Assembly (NCBI RefSeq): GCF_028890305.1
Contig: NZ_JARBXM010000001.1
Location: 1,406,501 to 1,470,500, forward strand
DNA from: Candidatus Methanosphaera massiliense
GTDB lineage: Archaea; Methanobacteriota; Methanobacteria; Methanobacteriales; Methanobacteriaceae
Direction of reading: 5' to 3'
Length of the DNA: 64,000 nt
Position numbers and translations under genes: made by a program. Shown here piece after piece: positions 1 through 8,599 of this stretch. How positions within the stretch are numbered: position 1 is the first letter of the stretch; the number at the start of each line of letters is the position of its first letter. The notes under the pieces are model-generated. The model was given only the letters and a program-made list of their open reading frames with translations. It was not told the origin of the DNA and ran no database searches.

Positions 1-1563
1 AATACCATCCCCAACCATACAAACTTCTTTTCCGTCTTTTCTTAATTGTTCTACGATTTCAACTTTGTTTTCTGGTAGTAATTCAGAGTGAATATTAGTT
101 ATTCCGACCTGACTTGCAAAGTAGTTAGCTGCTTTATCGTTATCACCAGTTAATAGTTCAACATCAGTTTCAAGATCATCTTTTAATGTTGAAACTACTA
201 CTTTAGCATTTTCACGTAATACATCTGATAATCCAACTAAACCTATAACTTCACCATCATAAGCTACTACTATTGAAGCTTTTCCTTCATTACGTAGCAT
301 GTCAAGTTTGTTTATACATTTATCTGTTACTTCAATGTTACTTTCTTCTATGAATCTTGTTGTACCAGATAGAATTTTTTTACCATGATAATTTACAGCT
401 ACACCTTTTCCAGGTACCATTTTAAAGTCATCAGGTTCTGAGTATTGAATTCCTTCACTTCTACCATAATTTACTACTGCTTTACCTATTGGGTGTTCTG
501 ATTTTATTTCACTGATTGTCACATATTTTGTTAATTCCTGTGAACTTACATCATCTTTTAATGGTATTATATCAGATACTTCTAGGTCTCCATATGTTAG
601 TGTTCCGGTTTTATCAAATGTTATACAGTCTACATTACCCATGTGTTCTAGTGCTTCACCAGATTTGATTAGTACACCATGTTTTGTTGCCTGACCTATT
701 GCGGCCATAATTGCTGTTGGCGTTGCTAATATTAGTGCACATGGACAGAATACTACAAGTATTGTTACTGCTCTTTCTATATTCCATGTTATGAAGTATG
801 TTACAATTGCTATACCTAGTGCTACTGGTACTAGCCATGTAGCCCATTTATCTGCTATTCTCTGTGTTGGAGCTTGTTTTTCATCTGCTTCTTCTACCAT
901 TCTTATGAGTTTTTCAAGAGATGAATCTTTTCCTACATTGGTTGCTTTTATATCTATTGCACCATATAGGTTTAATGTTCCTGAAAATACATCGTCTTTA
1001 ATTGTCTTATCAAGTGGTAGTGATTCACCAGTCATAATTGATTGGTCTACTGATGTATCTCCTTTTATTATAACACCGTCTACTGGTATTACTTCTCCAG
1101 GTAGTACTCTTAGTATATCACCTTTTTGGATGTCTTTAGCATCTATCTGTTTTTCTGTAGTTTCGCCATTTTCAGTGATTAGTAATCTACCTTTCTGTGG
1201 TTTAAGGTCAATTAAATCCTTAAGACCTTGTTTTGATTTGTTTACTGTGTAGTCTTCAAGTAGTGCACCAAGTGCCATTATGAATACTACTTCACCAGCA
1301 GCGAATATTTCGCCTATCATTATTGAAGCTACCATTGCTATACATATAAGTAGTGCTGATGATACCCAGTGTTGTCTTACTAGTCTTTCTAATGCTAGAT
1401 ATAATAGTGGTAATCCACAAATCACTATTGTTACCCATGCTGGATCAACGGGTACTTGTATGTTTAATAATAGTATTATTAAACTAAACAATAGGAAAAC
1501 TCCTCCTACTATGGTCATCTTCAGACCTTCAAAGAAGTGCATTAGTTGTTCAAACTTATTCAT
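1..1563 (-). CDS. Heavy-metal P1B-type ATPase (partial, C-terminus beyond window)
   Basis: ATP-driven transition-metal pump of the cytoplasmic membrane. The 521 visible residues start at ATG 1563, with GGAGGT 7 nt upstream. There is no N-terminal metal-binding domain: the first membrane segment begins near residue 15. An actuator TGES lies in DQSIMTGES, the metal-binding CPC motif is at 273-275, and the phosphorylation motif DKTGTLT starts at D317. The window ends inside the GDGxND hinge (GDGI, 518-521), so roughly the last 100 residues and the TM7/8 residues that set metal specificity are missing. Zn/Cd/Co versus Cu cannot be decided here. Palindromic sites lie just upstream (1600-1662). Confidence 0.95.
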   Translation of the reverse strand, partial: MNKFEQLMHFFEGLKMTIVGGVFLLFSLIILLLNIQVPVDPAWVTIVICGLPLLYLALERLVRQHWVSSALLICIAMVASIMIGEIFAAGEVVFIMALGALLEDYTVNKSKQGLKDLIDLKPQKGRLLITENGETTEKQIDAKDIQKGDILRVLPGEVIPVDGVIIKGDTSVDQSIMTGESLPLDKTIKDDVFSGTLNLYGAIDIKATNVGKDSSLEKLIRMVEEADEKQAPTQRIADKWATWLVPVALGIAIVTYFITWNIERAVTILVVFCPCALILATPTAIMAAIGQATKHGVLIKSGEALEHMGNVDCITFDKTGTLTYGDLEVSDIIPLKDDVSSQELTKYVTISEIKSEHPIGKAVVNYGRSEGIQYSEPDDFKMVPGKGVAVNYHGKKILSGTTRFIEESNIEVTDKCINKLDMLRNEGKASIVVAYDGEVIGLVGLSDVLRENAKVVVSTLKDDLETDVELLTGDNDKAANYFASQVGITNIHSELLPENKVEIVEQLRKDGKEVCMVGDGI

Positions 1564-1599
1564 TAGTATTACCTCCTTTATATACTTTAATTTTATAAT

Positions 1600-1662
1600 T
1601 ATTACTATAGTAATACTAGTATATAAAGGAATTTACTAAAAAGTAATACTATTGTATTACTT
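1600..1662. promoter_or_regulatory. Two palindromic operator-like sites upstream of the metal ATPase
   Basis: Site A (1600-1615) is the perfect 16-bp palindrome TATTACTATAGTAATA. Site B (1641-1662) has perfect 9-bp arms, AAGTAATAC-N4-GTATTACTT. Both share a TATTACT/AGTAATA core and lie 37-100 nt upstream of the ATPase start, where an archaeal repressor or activator would bind. The same core recurs at 50329-50398. Binding by a metal-responsive regulator is inferred. Confidence 0.55.
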
Positions 1663-1758
1663 AACCCCTTGAAACTAAAATATTATATAAAAAATAGTGA
1701 AAAATAAAAAAAATTTTAAAAGTAATTCAAATTATGTATAATAAGAAAGGATTAATTT

Positions 1759-1956
1759 CTAATCCATTCCATTATACTTCTTAGTAAAAGTAGTTTTCTT
1801 CTGATTCTTACAGTTAATAAAGTAAGTCCACTCTATCTTGTCACCATCATGAAGCCTGTAAGCATCAATAATCTCAGAAGGAATTTCTACATACATTGGT
1901 TTATCTTCATCATCATTTTCTCTGATAACTTTCTTACTAAATGTTAATTCTACCAT
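1759..1956 (-). CDS. Small AbrB/SpoVT-like DNA-binding protein
   Basis: About 65 residues. The central segment YVEIPSEIIDAYRLHDGDKIEW resembles the swapped-hairpin AbrB fold (x-hyd-x-IP-x-x-hyd ... L-x-x-GDKxxW) of MazE-type antitoxins and transition-state regulators. The ATG at 1956 is chosen because AGGGTGGTT lies just upstream; an in-frame GTG at 1965 would overlap that site. It starts 11 nt after the stop of the coiled-coil gene at 1968-2228, so the two are probably co-transcribed. No toxin-like partner is recognisable. The family call rests on motif shape only. Confidence 0.6.
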   Translation of the reverse strand: MVELTFSKKVIRENDDEDKPMYVEIPSEIIDAYRLHDGDKIEWTYFINCKNQKKTTFTKKYNGMD

Positions 1957-1967
1957 GTCAACCACCC

Positions 1968-2228
1968 TTATAAATTACTAATCTCTTCATCAATATCTTT
2001 TATTGATTCTTGCTTCTTAGCAATGTCAGATTCTAATTCTGTGATTTGATCCTTTAAATCCTTAATTTCCTGATTAAGAATGAATTTCTGAATTTCCAAT
2101 TTGCCTTCCTTTGTTTCTGACCATTTCTTAGCATTTTCAATAAATTCCTCTTTTGTCATGCCCATATCTTTCAATGATTCCTCTTGGTCATTTGCAAAGC
2201 TGGTAAATATATCTTCTAATCTATCCAT
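1968..2228 (-). CDS. Small acidic coiled-coil protein, unknown function
   Basis: 86 residues, very Glu/Lys/Asp rich. Residues 40-86 form an almost uninterrupted predicted coiled coil (KFILNQEIKDLKDQITELES...). No family is recognised. It is the first gene of a two-gene unit with the AbrB-like gene. A TATTAC-TT-GTAATA inverted repeat at 2243-2256 sits immediately upstream and may be a promoter-proximal site. The ribosome-binding site is weak (AGAGAGT). Confidence 0.6.
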   Translation of the reverse strand: MDRLEDIFTSFANDQEESLKDMGMTKEEFIENAKKWSETKEGKLEIQKFILNQEIKDLKDQITELESDIAKKQESIKDIDEEISNL

Positions 2229-2284
2229 AATATACTCTCTTATATTACTTGTAATATTACTAAAATATTATATATTCTATATTA

Positions 2285-3727
2285 TTATAATTTTCCAATA
2301 ATACTTTTCCTATCTTTAACTTTAATTTTAACACGAATCATTAATAATAACATTACTGCTAATAATATTATACCAAATATGAAAATATTATCCATACCTG
2401 TCAGGAACTCTTGTATACCTGAACCTCTTATTATAGTATTTGTAAGTAATCCCTCTGGAATTGATAAAGATAATATAATACTACCATAACTAGATGCCAT
2501 AGCTATACCCATAGACCTAAATAGTGTTAGAATTGAAGATGCAGATGTCTTATTATTTATTGATACAATAGACATTACAACCTTATTAATAGGTGCCTGA
2601 GCAAATGCAATTCCTATACCCATAATTGTATAATATACTACTAATTCTAATATAGTACTATGTTCATTCAATGTTAATAATAATAGGAATGAAATTATAG
2701 ATAAACTAAATCCTATGACTACAGGTAATATAGATCCAATCTTATCAGCTATGTAACCGCTTATAGGTGTGAATACTATCATTACAATTGGTGCTGCTGA
2801 TAATACTATACCAGTCATTGAGGAACTTATACCTAATATTTTTTCTGTGTAGAATGGTAACACATAAAGTAATACGTACTCGCAGATGTATAATACGTGG
2901 AAGCTCACATTAAATGATGTGAATGTAAAATTCTTCAGTAAGCCCCAGTTAACCATTGGACTGTCAGAACGTTTCTCAACATATAAAAATGATATCACTA
3001 ATATAATTGATATTATACCATACAGTGATGCCTTTATGTAATCTCCTAATTCTACTATACTTAATGTATATATAATAAGCGCTACTGCTATTAATTCCAG
3101 AAATCCACCTAGGAAGTTAACATGTAATGGTTTATTAATTTTCATTTGAACATATTTTATAGATAATGGTAAAACTATTAAACATACTGGTATATTTACT
3201 AGAAATATGGCTCTCCATCCAAAGAAATCCTGAACTAATCCGCCAACTACCGGACCTAAACCTAATCCAATAGCTACCATCATACCATAAACTCCCATTG
3301 CCCTGCCTAACATATTAGTAGGGAAATAATATTCAATAATTACTAATGGACCTGCTAAAATCATGGAAGCTGCTAATCCCTGAAGTAGTCTTGATCCTAT
3401 TAGAAAATCTATCGAAGGTGAAATACTACATAGTATTGAAGATATCAGAAATAGTAATATGCCTATAGAAAATATTCGTCCATGACCTTTAAAATTACCA
3501 ATATCTGCAAATAAGGTTACAAGTCCTACATATGTTATAAAGTATGAAGTAATAACCCATTCGGTCTGATTAAGTGAAATAGTAAAGTATTCACTTATTG
3601 CTGGTAGAGATACATTAGTAATACTCATGTTTAATGAAATAATCATTACTCCTAGACAAACAGTGAATAATACAATCCATTTATTGTTTGGATTATCATT
3701 GATATTGTTATCTACAATAAATAACAC
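2285..3727 (-). CDS. MFS drug/solute exporter, DHA2 (EmrB/QacA) type
   Basis: Proton-coupled exporter of about 480 residues with 14 predicted membrane segments, the DHA2 length and topology. Family motifs visible are LNMSITNVSLPAI in TM1 (the usual Asp of LDxTIVNVALP is Asn here), GSRLLQGLAAS, the antiporter motif C GRAMGVYGMMVAIGLGLGPVVGG and WRAIFLVNIP. Substrate unknown. The start is uncertain: GTG at 3727 touches the purine-rich GAGAAGGTG, so translation could begin a few codons later, possibly at a non-canonical ATT. It follows the anchored protein at 3801-4442 on the same strand with a 73-nt gap. Confidence 0.9.
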   Translation of the reverse strand: MLFIVDNNINDNPNNKWIVLFTVCLGVMIISLNMSITNVSLPAISEYFTISLNQTEWVITSYFITYVGLVTLFADIGNFKGHGRIFSIGILLFLISSILCSISPSIDFLIGSRLLQGLAASMILAGPLVIIEYYFPTNMLGRAMGVYGMMVAIGLGLGPVVGGLVQDFFGWRAIFLVNIPVCLIVLPLSIKYVQMKINKPLHVNFLGGFLELIAVALIIYTLSIVELGDYIKASLYGIISIILVISFLYVEKRSDSPMVNWGLLKNFTFTSFNVSFHVLYICEYVLLYVLPFYTEKILGISSSMTGIVLSAAPIVMIVFTPISGYIADKIGSILPVVIGFSLSIISFLLLLTLNEHSTILELVVYYTIMGIGIAFAQAPINKVVMSIVSINNKTSASSILTLFRSMGIAMASSYGSIILSLSIPEGLLTNTIIRGSGIQEFLTGMDNIFIFGIILLAVMLLLMIRVKIKVKDRKSIIGKL

Positions 3728-3800
3728 CTTCTCTATTAATGTTATGTAATCTTTAATATAAATATGTTAAAAAAAGTAAAGAAAAGGGGAGAGAGAATGT

Positions 3801-4442
3801 TTATTTAAGTTTAAGACTACTTAAAGTAACATTGAATGAAGATTGAGCCTCATCATAAACTGTTGTTGGTGCTTGGCTTAATACACGGTAATAATGGCCA
3901 TTTGCTTCAATCCATGTATCCTGGTATACTGTATATGATACAGTGTATACAAACTGATGTGCTGTATGACCATTTATATCAAATGTTGTCTGATTATTTA
4001 ATTGGAAATTACCTGTTCCTTCCATTAATTTATATATACTATCAGACTGGTATGCATTATCTATAGTTGTTCCGTTTGGTAATGAATCCATTTTTGTAAT
4101 TTCTGTCTGAACAATAACTACATCAGTAGCATTAGTTGCACTAGTATTTAATATTGTACCATTACCTGTCTCGTTAAGAGTACCATTAGAATAACTGTAC
4201 TCTGATTGATTAGCAGGATTAATAATTATATCCTTTGGATTATTAGATAAGAATGGTGTTTTTATTGGATCATCATACTCATAAACAGTCCAGGCAGCAG
4301 GTAAATCAAAAGACATATCTCCATCCTCGAAATGTTTTAAATCACCATTAGTCTGTATATATGATGGAGTTAATGCAAAGAATCCTGCAATCAATACAAC
4401 AGATGCAATTAAAAGAATTGGTAGAATTATTTTTGTTTTCAA
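3801..4442 (-). CDS. Membrane-anchored extracytoplasmic protein, unknown function
   Basis: 213 residues from a TTG start at 4442, preceded by AAGGGGGAT; this is preferred over longer frames without a site. Residues 1-22 form a signal/anchor (MKTKIILPILLIASVVLIAGFF). The exported part carries GDMSFDLPAAWTVYE, a pattern like small PsbP-like archaeal surface proteins, but the match is too weak to name. About nine N-x-S/T sequons are clustered mid-protein, suggesting archaeal N-glycosylation. The gene begins 16 nt after fumarase beta, probably in the same transcript, although a functional link is not evident. Confidence 0.7.
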   Translation of the reverse strand: MKTKIILPILLIASVVLIAGFFALTPSYIQTNGDLKHFEDGDMSFDLPAAWTVYEYDDPIKTPFLSNNPKDIIINPANQSEYSYSNGTLNETGNGTILNTSATNATDVVIVQTEITKMDSLPNGTTIDNAYQSDSIYKLMEGTGNFQLNNQTTFDINGHTAHQFVYTVSYTVYQDTWIEANGHYYRVLSQAPTTVYDEAQSSFNVTLSSLKLK

Positions 4443-4458
4443 AATTAATCCCCCTTTT

Positions 4459-4992
4459 TTAATCGTCACGTTTATACAAGTTATTATTATTAGAATCCAT
4501 TGTAACAATTAGAGGTCCAAATCTTTCAACATCTAATTCCCATATAGCCTCCGGCATTCCTAAATCCAGCCAGTGAACAGAATCAACTTTATTAATACTA
4601 CTTACATATAATGCAGCACATCCACCAACAGCTGTGAGAAATACACAGTTATTATCAACTAATGCTTTCTGAGTATTATCATCCATACCACCTTTACCAA
4701 TAATAGCTTTAACACCCATTGAGAGTACTTCAGGCTCATATGGATTCATACGCATACTAGTTGTAGGACCAATAGCCACAATTTCATAGTTATCTTCACC
4801 GGTTTTCTTTATGATAGGACCTGCATGGAATAATACAACTCCTTCTAAATCAATAGGAGCTCCTTCTTCTATTATTCTTTTATGCGCACTATCACGAGCT
4901 GTGTATATCTTACCTGTTAAATAAACTGTGTCTCCTGCTTTTAATTTGTTAATATCATCATCATTCAATGGTGTTTTTAATTCATGTTCCAT
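4459..4992 (-). CDS. Fumarate hydratase class I, beta subunit
   Basis: 177 residues corresponding to the C-terminal swivelling domain of iron-sulfur fumarases, which in archaea is a separate beta subunit that pairs with a [4Fe-4S] alpha subunit to interconvert fumarate and malate. Visible hallmarks are [57 protein letters not shown] and AVGGCAALY. The start at ATG 4992 is chosen because GGGGAT lies 5 nt upstream; a longer frame to 5028 lacks a site. The alpha subunit is not in the window. The role would be in the incomplete methanogen TCA pathway. Confidence 0.92.
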   Translation of the reverse strand: MEHELKTPLNDDDINKLKAGDTVYLTGKIYTARDSAHKRIIEEGAPIDLEGVVLFHAGPIIKKTGEDNYEIVAIGPTTSMRMNPYEPEVLSMGVKAIIGKGGMDDNTQKALVDNNCVFLTAVGGCAALYVSSINKVDSVHWLDLGMPEAIWELDVERFGPLIVTMDSNNNNLYKRDD

Positions 4993-5158
4993 TATTATCC
5001 CCATTTTAGTTAATAAATAAAATTCCATTAGAAAAATTATATACTTAAATATATGTTTTTTACAGATAATATATTTTTATTAGTATTGAATAGAAATAAA
5101 ATAAATAATTTAATATAACATATAATAAATACTAATATAAATTATAGGGAGGTATTTA

Positions 5159-6964
5159 ATGGCCGTTTCAGATAGAATTATGGATGCCACTAAATATATG
5201 ATTTCACTTCCGAAAACTGAAATATCAGTATTTCTAATAATAATTGTAAGTTTTCTATCGGGTTGTTTTGTAGGATGCCTGGAACCTAACCCTTCAGCAC
5301 ATGCAATGGTATTTTCAGTTTTTAGTGAAGGTACTACAGCCTTTTTTCTATTAGGACTTACAGGAATTGCTTCAGGTGGAATCATACACGGGTCTATAAA
5401 TCATTTACATAAACGTCATATGAAACTAAAACAAGCAATGTTTGTAGCATTTGTAGGAACTTTAATACCTAGCATATTCTACTTAATAGGATCAATTCTT
5501 TCAGTAATATTTCACAATTCATTGACCCTTAACATATTATTATTAGGCGTCTTATTCGCATTTGCAATAGAAGTACTAGTATTATGGTCAACATCAAACA
5601 TACGATACATAGAAGGAGTAGTTATAGCAGCAATACAACCAGTGTTAATACTCAGCATGCTAGTACTGATAAATTATGTGACAGTGACAACAAGTGCCAG
5701 CGCAATACTATCATTATATCTTAAAGCTATAATAGGAGCATTTGTTTTAGCAGTAGCAGTTTATGCCTTTATATCTATTGTTCAAACACCTATAAAAAAT
5801 AATCTTGGAGTTGGAGGATTAGAATTATTAAGCTTATTTATAGCTCAAATTACTGAAGGTTCCAATGCAATGGAAGAGATATTTAATGTTATGGGAGAAC
5901 CTATTGATACTAGTGTTAGTCTTATTAGCTTCAGAACAAGTAAGGGAATTAAAGCAAATTACATATCACCACATGTACATCCAGGACCTGTTGGTTCAAT
6001 AGGTGGAGGAAACTTACCTACCATAGTAGCAAATCAATTAGATGACTTTGCAATAATAGCACATGGAGCAGCAACTCATGACTTTAATCCTGTAAAGGAA
6101 AGTGAAATACAGAAAGTTACAGATTCTATTAATAATATACTAAAAGATCTGATATATAGTAAAACAGCAAGTAAATTCCAGAGATATCAAGCAGGAGATG
6201 CGAAAGTAGGAGCACAATTCTTTAATAATGGACTTATACTACTAACAACCTTCGCACCAAATCCTGGTGATGATATAGATTACGGAGTAGGAAAAACATT
6301 AATGTATGAAGCACAATACTTAACAGGAGCAGATGATGTAGTATTTGTTGACTGTCATAACTGCCTGGAAGGAAACTATGATCGATTACTACCAGGACAT
6401 AACCGTGTAATACAATTAGAGGATGCAATAAAACAGATAAAAAAACCAGAAGAATATCCTATAAAAATGGGATATGCATATGATGCTCTTAATGAAATAC
6501 CCGTAAAGGACGGTATTGGTGAGAGCGGAATTAAATTAATGTTAACTGAAGTAGATACTCAGAGAATGTTATATGTAGTAATTGACGGAAATAACATGAA
6601 AAAGGGATTCAGAGAAGAAATAATAAAAACAATCAACAATAAATACCCCGACATTGACATGATAGAAGTAATGACAACTGACACACACCTAGTTAACACA
6701 ATATCCGGTGGAGGAGTAACAGTTGGTGAAAAACACTCCGAGGAAATTATCAATGCAATACTAAAATTAATACCTGAAGCAGTAAATGACCTTGAATACG
6801 TAGAAGTTGCATCAGGAACATCAAGAATAAATATTAAAACACTTGGCCCTAACAATTCAACAGAATTAATGACAACAATAACATCCGTATTATCTATAAG
6901 TAAAATACTTGCCCCATTTGTATTCTTTGTGGCAGCAATAATTACAATACTATGGATATTCTGA
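5159..6964 (+). CDS. DUF2070 family archaeal membrane protein
   Basis: 601 residues. The N-terminal about 215 residues contain six or seven membrane segments, followed by a large soluble domain and one C-terminal membrane helix (580-601). The soluble domain carries the conserved SPHVHPGPVGSIGGGNLP (about 270-288) and AHGAATHDFNP, a His-rich arrangement typical of DUF2070, which looks like a metal site. Function unknown. The start is well supported by GGGAGGT 5 nt upstream. It is divergent from the fumarase gene. Assignment to the family is from memory of its motifs. Confidence 0.8.
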   Translation: MAVSDRIMDATKYMISLPKTEISVFLIIIVSFLSGCFVGCLEPNPSAHAMVFSVFSEGTTAFFLLGLTGIASGGIIHGSINHLHKRHMKLKQAMFVAFVGTLIPSIFYLIGSILSVIFHNSLTLNILLLGVLFAFAIEVLVLWSTSNIRYIEGVVIAAIQPVLILSMLVLINYVTVTTSASAILSLYLKAIIGAFVLAVAVYAFISIVQTPIKNNLGVGGLELLSLFIAQITEGSNAMEEIFNVMGEPIDTSVSLISFRTSKGIKANYISPHVHPGPVGSIGGGNLPTIVANQLDDFAIIAHGAATHDFNPVKESEIQKVTDSINNILKDLIYSKTASKFQRYQAGDAKVGAQFFNNGLILLTTFAPNPGDDIDYGVGKTLMYEAQYLTGADDVVFVDCHNCLEGNYDRLLPGHNRVIQLEDAIKQIKKPEEYPIKMGYAYDALNEIPVKDGIGESGIKLMLTEVDTQRMLYVVIDGNNMKKGFREEIIKTINNKYPDIDMIEVMTTDTHLVNTISGGGVTVGEKHSEEIINAILKLIPEAVNDLEYVEVASGTSRINIKTLGPNNSTELMTTITSVLSISKILAPFVFFVAAIITILWIF

Positions 6965-7244
6965 TGTTTTCATCCCCCATGACTTTTTTTATTTATTTTT
7001 ATATATTCTAAAAAATATATATTATAAAATTTATATAAAAACTACTTATATTATAATCAATTTAAATATAAGAAAGGATAATATTAAACAACCTAAAAAT
7101 TATTACTAAAATAATAAAAAATGTAATACATAAAAAAATAAAATATAACAATATTTAAATACATGAGAGATTGATAAATAGTATTATACTAAAATATATA
7201 TTATTTCAAAATAAAATATATTTAAAAACAGTAGGTGATTTTAA

Positions 7245-7817
7245 ATGGTAAAAACATTAGAAAATTTATCAAAAGCATTCGTAGGAGAAAGTCAAGCTAG
7301 AAACAGATACACAATGTATTCTAAAATAGCAAAAAAAGAAGGATACGAAAAAATAGCAGAAATATTCTTATTAACAGCTGATAACGAATTCCAACATGCA
7401 AAAGTATTATTCAAAATGATACAAGAATTAAAAGAAGACATAGACGCAGTAACAATTGATACAGACGTATGCTTAGATTATGGAACTACAGCAGAAAACC
7501 TTGCATCAGCAGCAGCTGGAGAACACGATGAAGCAACATCAATGTACCCAGAATTTGCAGATGTAGCAGAAGAAGAAGGATTAACTGCAGTAGCAGCAAG
7601 ATTAAGAAACATTGGAAAAGTAGAATCACACCACGAAGAAAGATACCGAAAATTATTAGCAATGGTTGAAGGAAAAACATTCTTCGAAAGAAGCGAAGAA
7701 ATCACATGGGTATGCAGAAAATGTGGATTTGTATACAAAGGAGAAAAACCACCTGAAAAATGTCCAATCTGTGAACACCCATCCAGTTACTTTGAAAAAT
7801 TAACAGATGACTTCTAA
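7245..7817 (+). CDS. rbr: Rubrerythrin
   Basis: 190 residues: a ferritin-like diiron four-helix domain (1-140) with ligand motifs GESQARNRY and NEFQHAK and the second pair AGEHDE and VESHHEERY, then a C-terminal rubredoxin domain with C157-x2-C160 and C173-x2-C176. It reduces H2O2 to water in the cytoplasm, taking electrons from rubredoxin or another donor. AGGTGAT lies 7 nt before the ATG, a near-perfect ribosome-binding site that suggests high expression. The superoxide reductase gene follows after 42 nt, so the two probably share a transcript. Confidence 0.96.
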   Translation: MVKTLENLSKAFVGESQARNRYTMYSKIAKKEGYEKIAEIFLLTADNEFQHAKVLFKMIQELKEDIDAVTIDTDVCLDYGTTAENLASAAAGEHDEATSMYPEFADVAEEEGLTAVAARLRNIGKVESHHEERYRKLLAMVEGKTFFERSEEITWVCRKCGFVYKGEKPPEKCPICEHPSSYFEKLTDDF

Positions 7818-7859
7818 ATAAGAAAATAGTAAATATAAAATATTAAGGAGCATGAACAA

Positions 7860-8234
7860 ATGGCTAACTTTGATTACACTGATATAGTAAGATGTAAAAA
7901 CAGTGGAAACCTTCTAGAATTAATTTACCCAGGACCAGAAGTAAACGTAGAAAACTTAAACATTGAAGAAGCAAAAACCAGCGGAGAAGGAGAAGCTAAA
8001 CACAAACCTGTAATCACAAGAGTAGATGACGGATACAATGTAAAAGTTGGAGAAGTAGAACATCCAATGGATGAAGACCACTACATTGCTGTTATTGAAC
8101 TAATTGCTGATGGTCAAGTACATAAACAATACTTAAATCCGGGAGATAAACCAGAAGCAACATTCAAAATACCAGAAGCAACAGATTTAAAAGCTAGAGA
8201 ATTCTGTACTAAACACGGCCTATGGCAATCTTAA
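7860..8234 (+). CDS. Superoxide reductase (neelaredoxin type)
   Basis: 124 residues, the one-domain class lacking the N-terminal desulforedoxin [FeCys4] module. The square-pyramidal iron ligands are visible: H48 (AKHKP), H68 (EHPM), H74 (DHYI), C116 and H119 (CTKHGLW). It reduces superoxide to H2O2 without releasing oxygen; the product would be handled by the adjacent rubrerythrin. AAGGAG precedes the ATG. The usual active-site EKH motif reads EAKH here, leaving Lys47 next to the ligand. Confidence 0.94.
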   Translation: MANFDYTDIVRCKNSGNLLELIYPGPEVNVENLNIEEAKTSGEGEAKHKPVITRVDDGYNVKVGEVEHPMDEDHYIAVIELIADGQVHKQYLNPGDKPEATFKIPEATDLKAREFCTKHGLWQS

Positions 8235-8599
8235 GTATAGAATATTAATCTCCTATAACCCCCCTTTTAAAACTAATTATTTAATCATGAATTATTACAC
8301 TATTTATTTATACTAAGATAATTTTTTACTAAACAAGATTTATATTCTATATGACTCTATATACTCGTTTTCCAGTAAATAACCCCTATATAACACTATT
8401 TTAAAGTTTTATTATAAAAATAATTATCAATATCAATTAACAGCACTTCTTACATGTTAAATTATGGTATAATCTTAATTATAATCAAAATAATATTTCT
8501 TAATAGATTAATCTTCAATAAAAATATAAATAATAAAATAAATATTATTTTAGTAGTGAATAGTGAATATTCCTATAAAACTTAAGGAAGAATGAAAAT
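8235..8599. other. Intergenic region upstream of fprA, no gene seen
   Basis: 365 nt, very AT-rich, between superoxide reductase and the F420H2 oxidase. A pyrimidine stretch (CCCCCCTTTT near 8260) could end the upstream transcript. No ORF with a ribosome-binding site, RNA fold or repeat stood out. The fprA promoter must lie here, but too many TATA-like stretches are present to choose one. Confidence 0.4.

Noticed and set aside
7478-7738. Minus-strand frames across rubrerythrin
   Set aside because: Antisense shadows of a gene with complete diiron and rubredoxin motifs.
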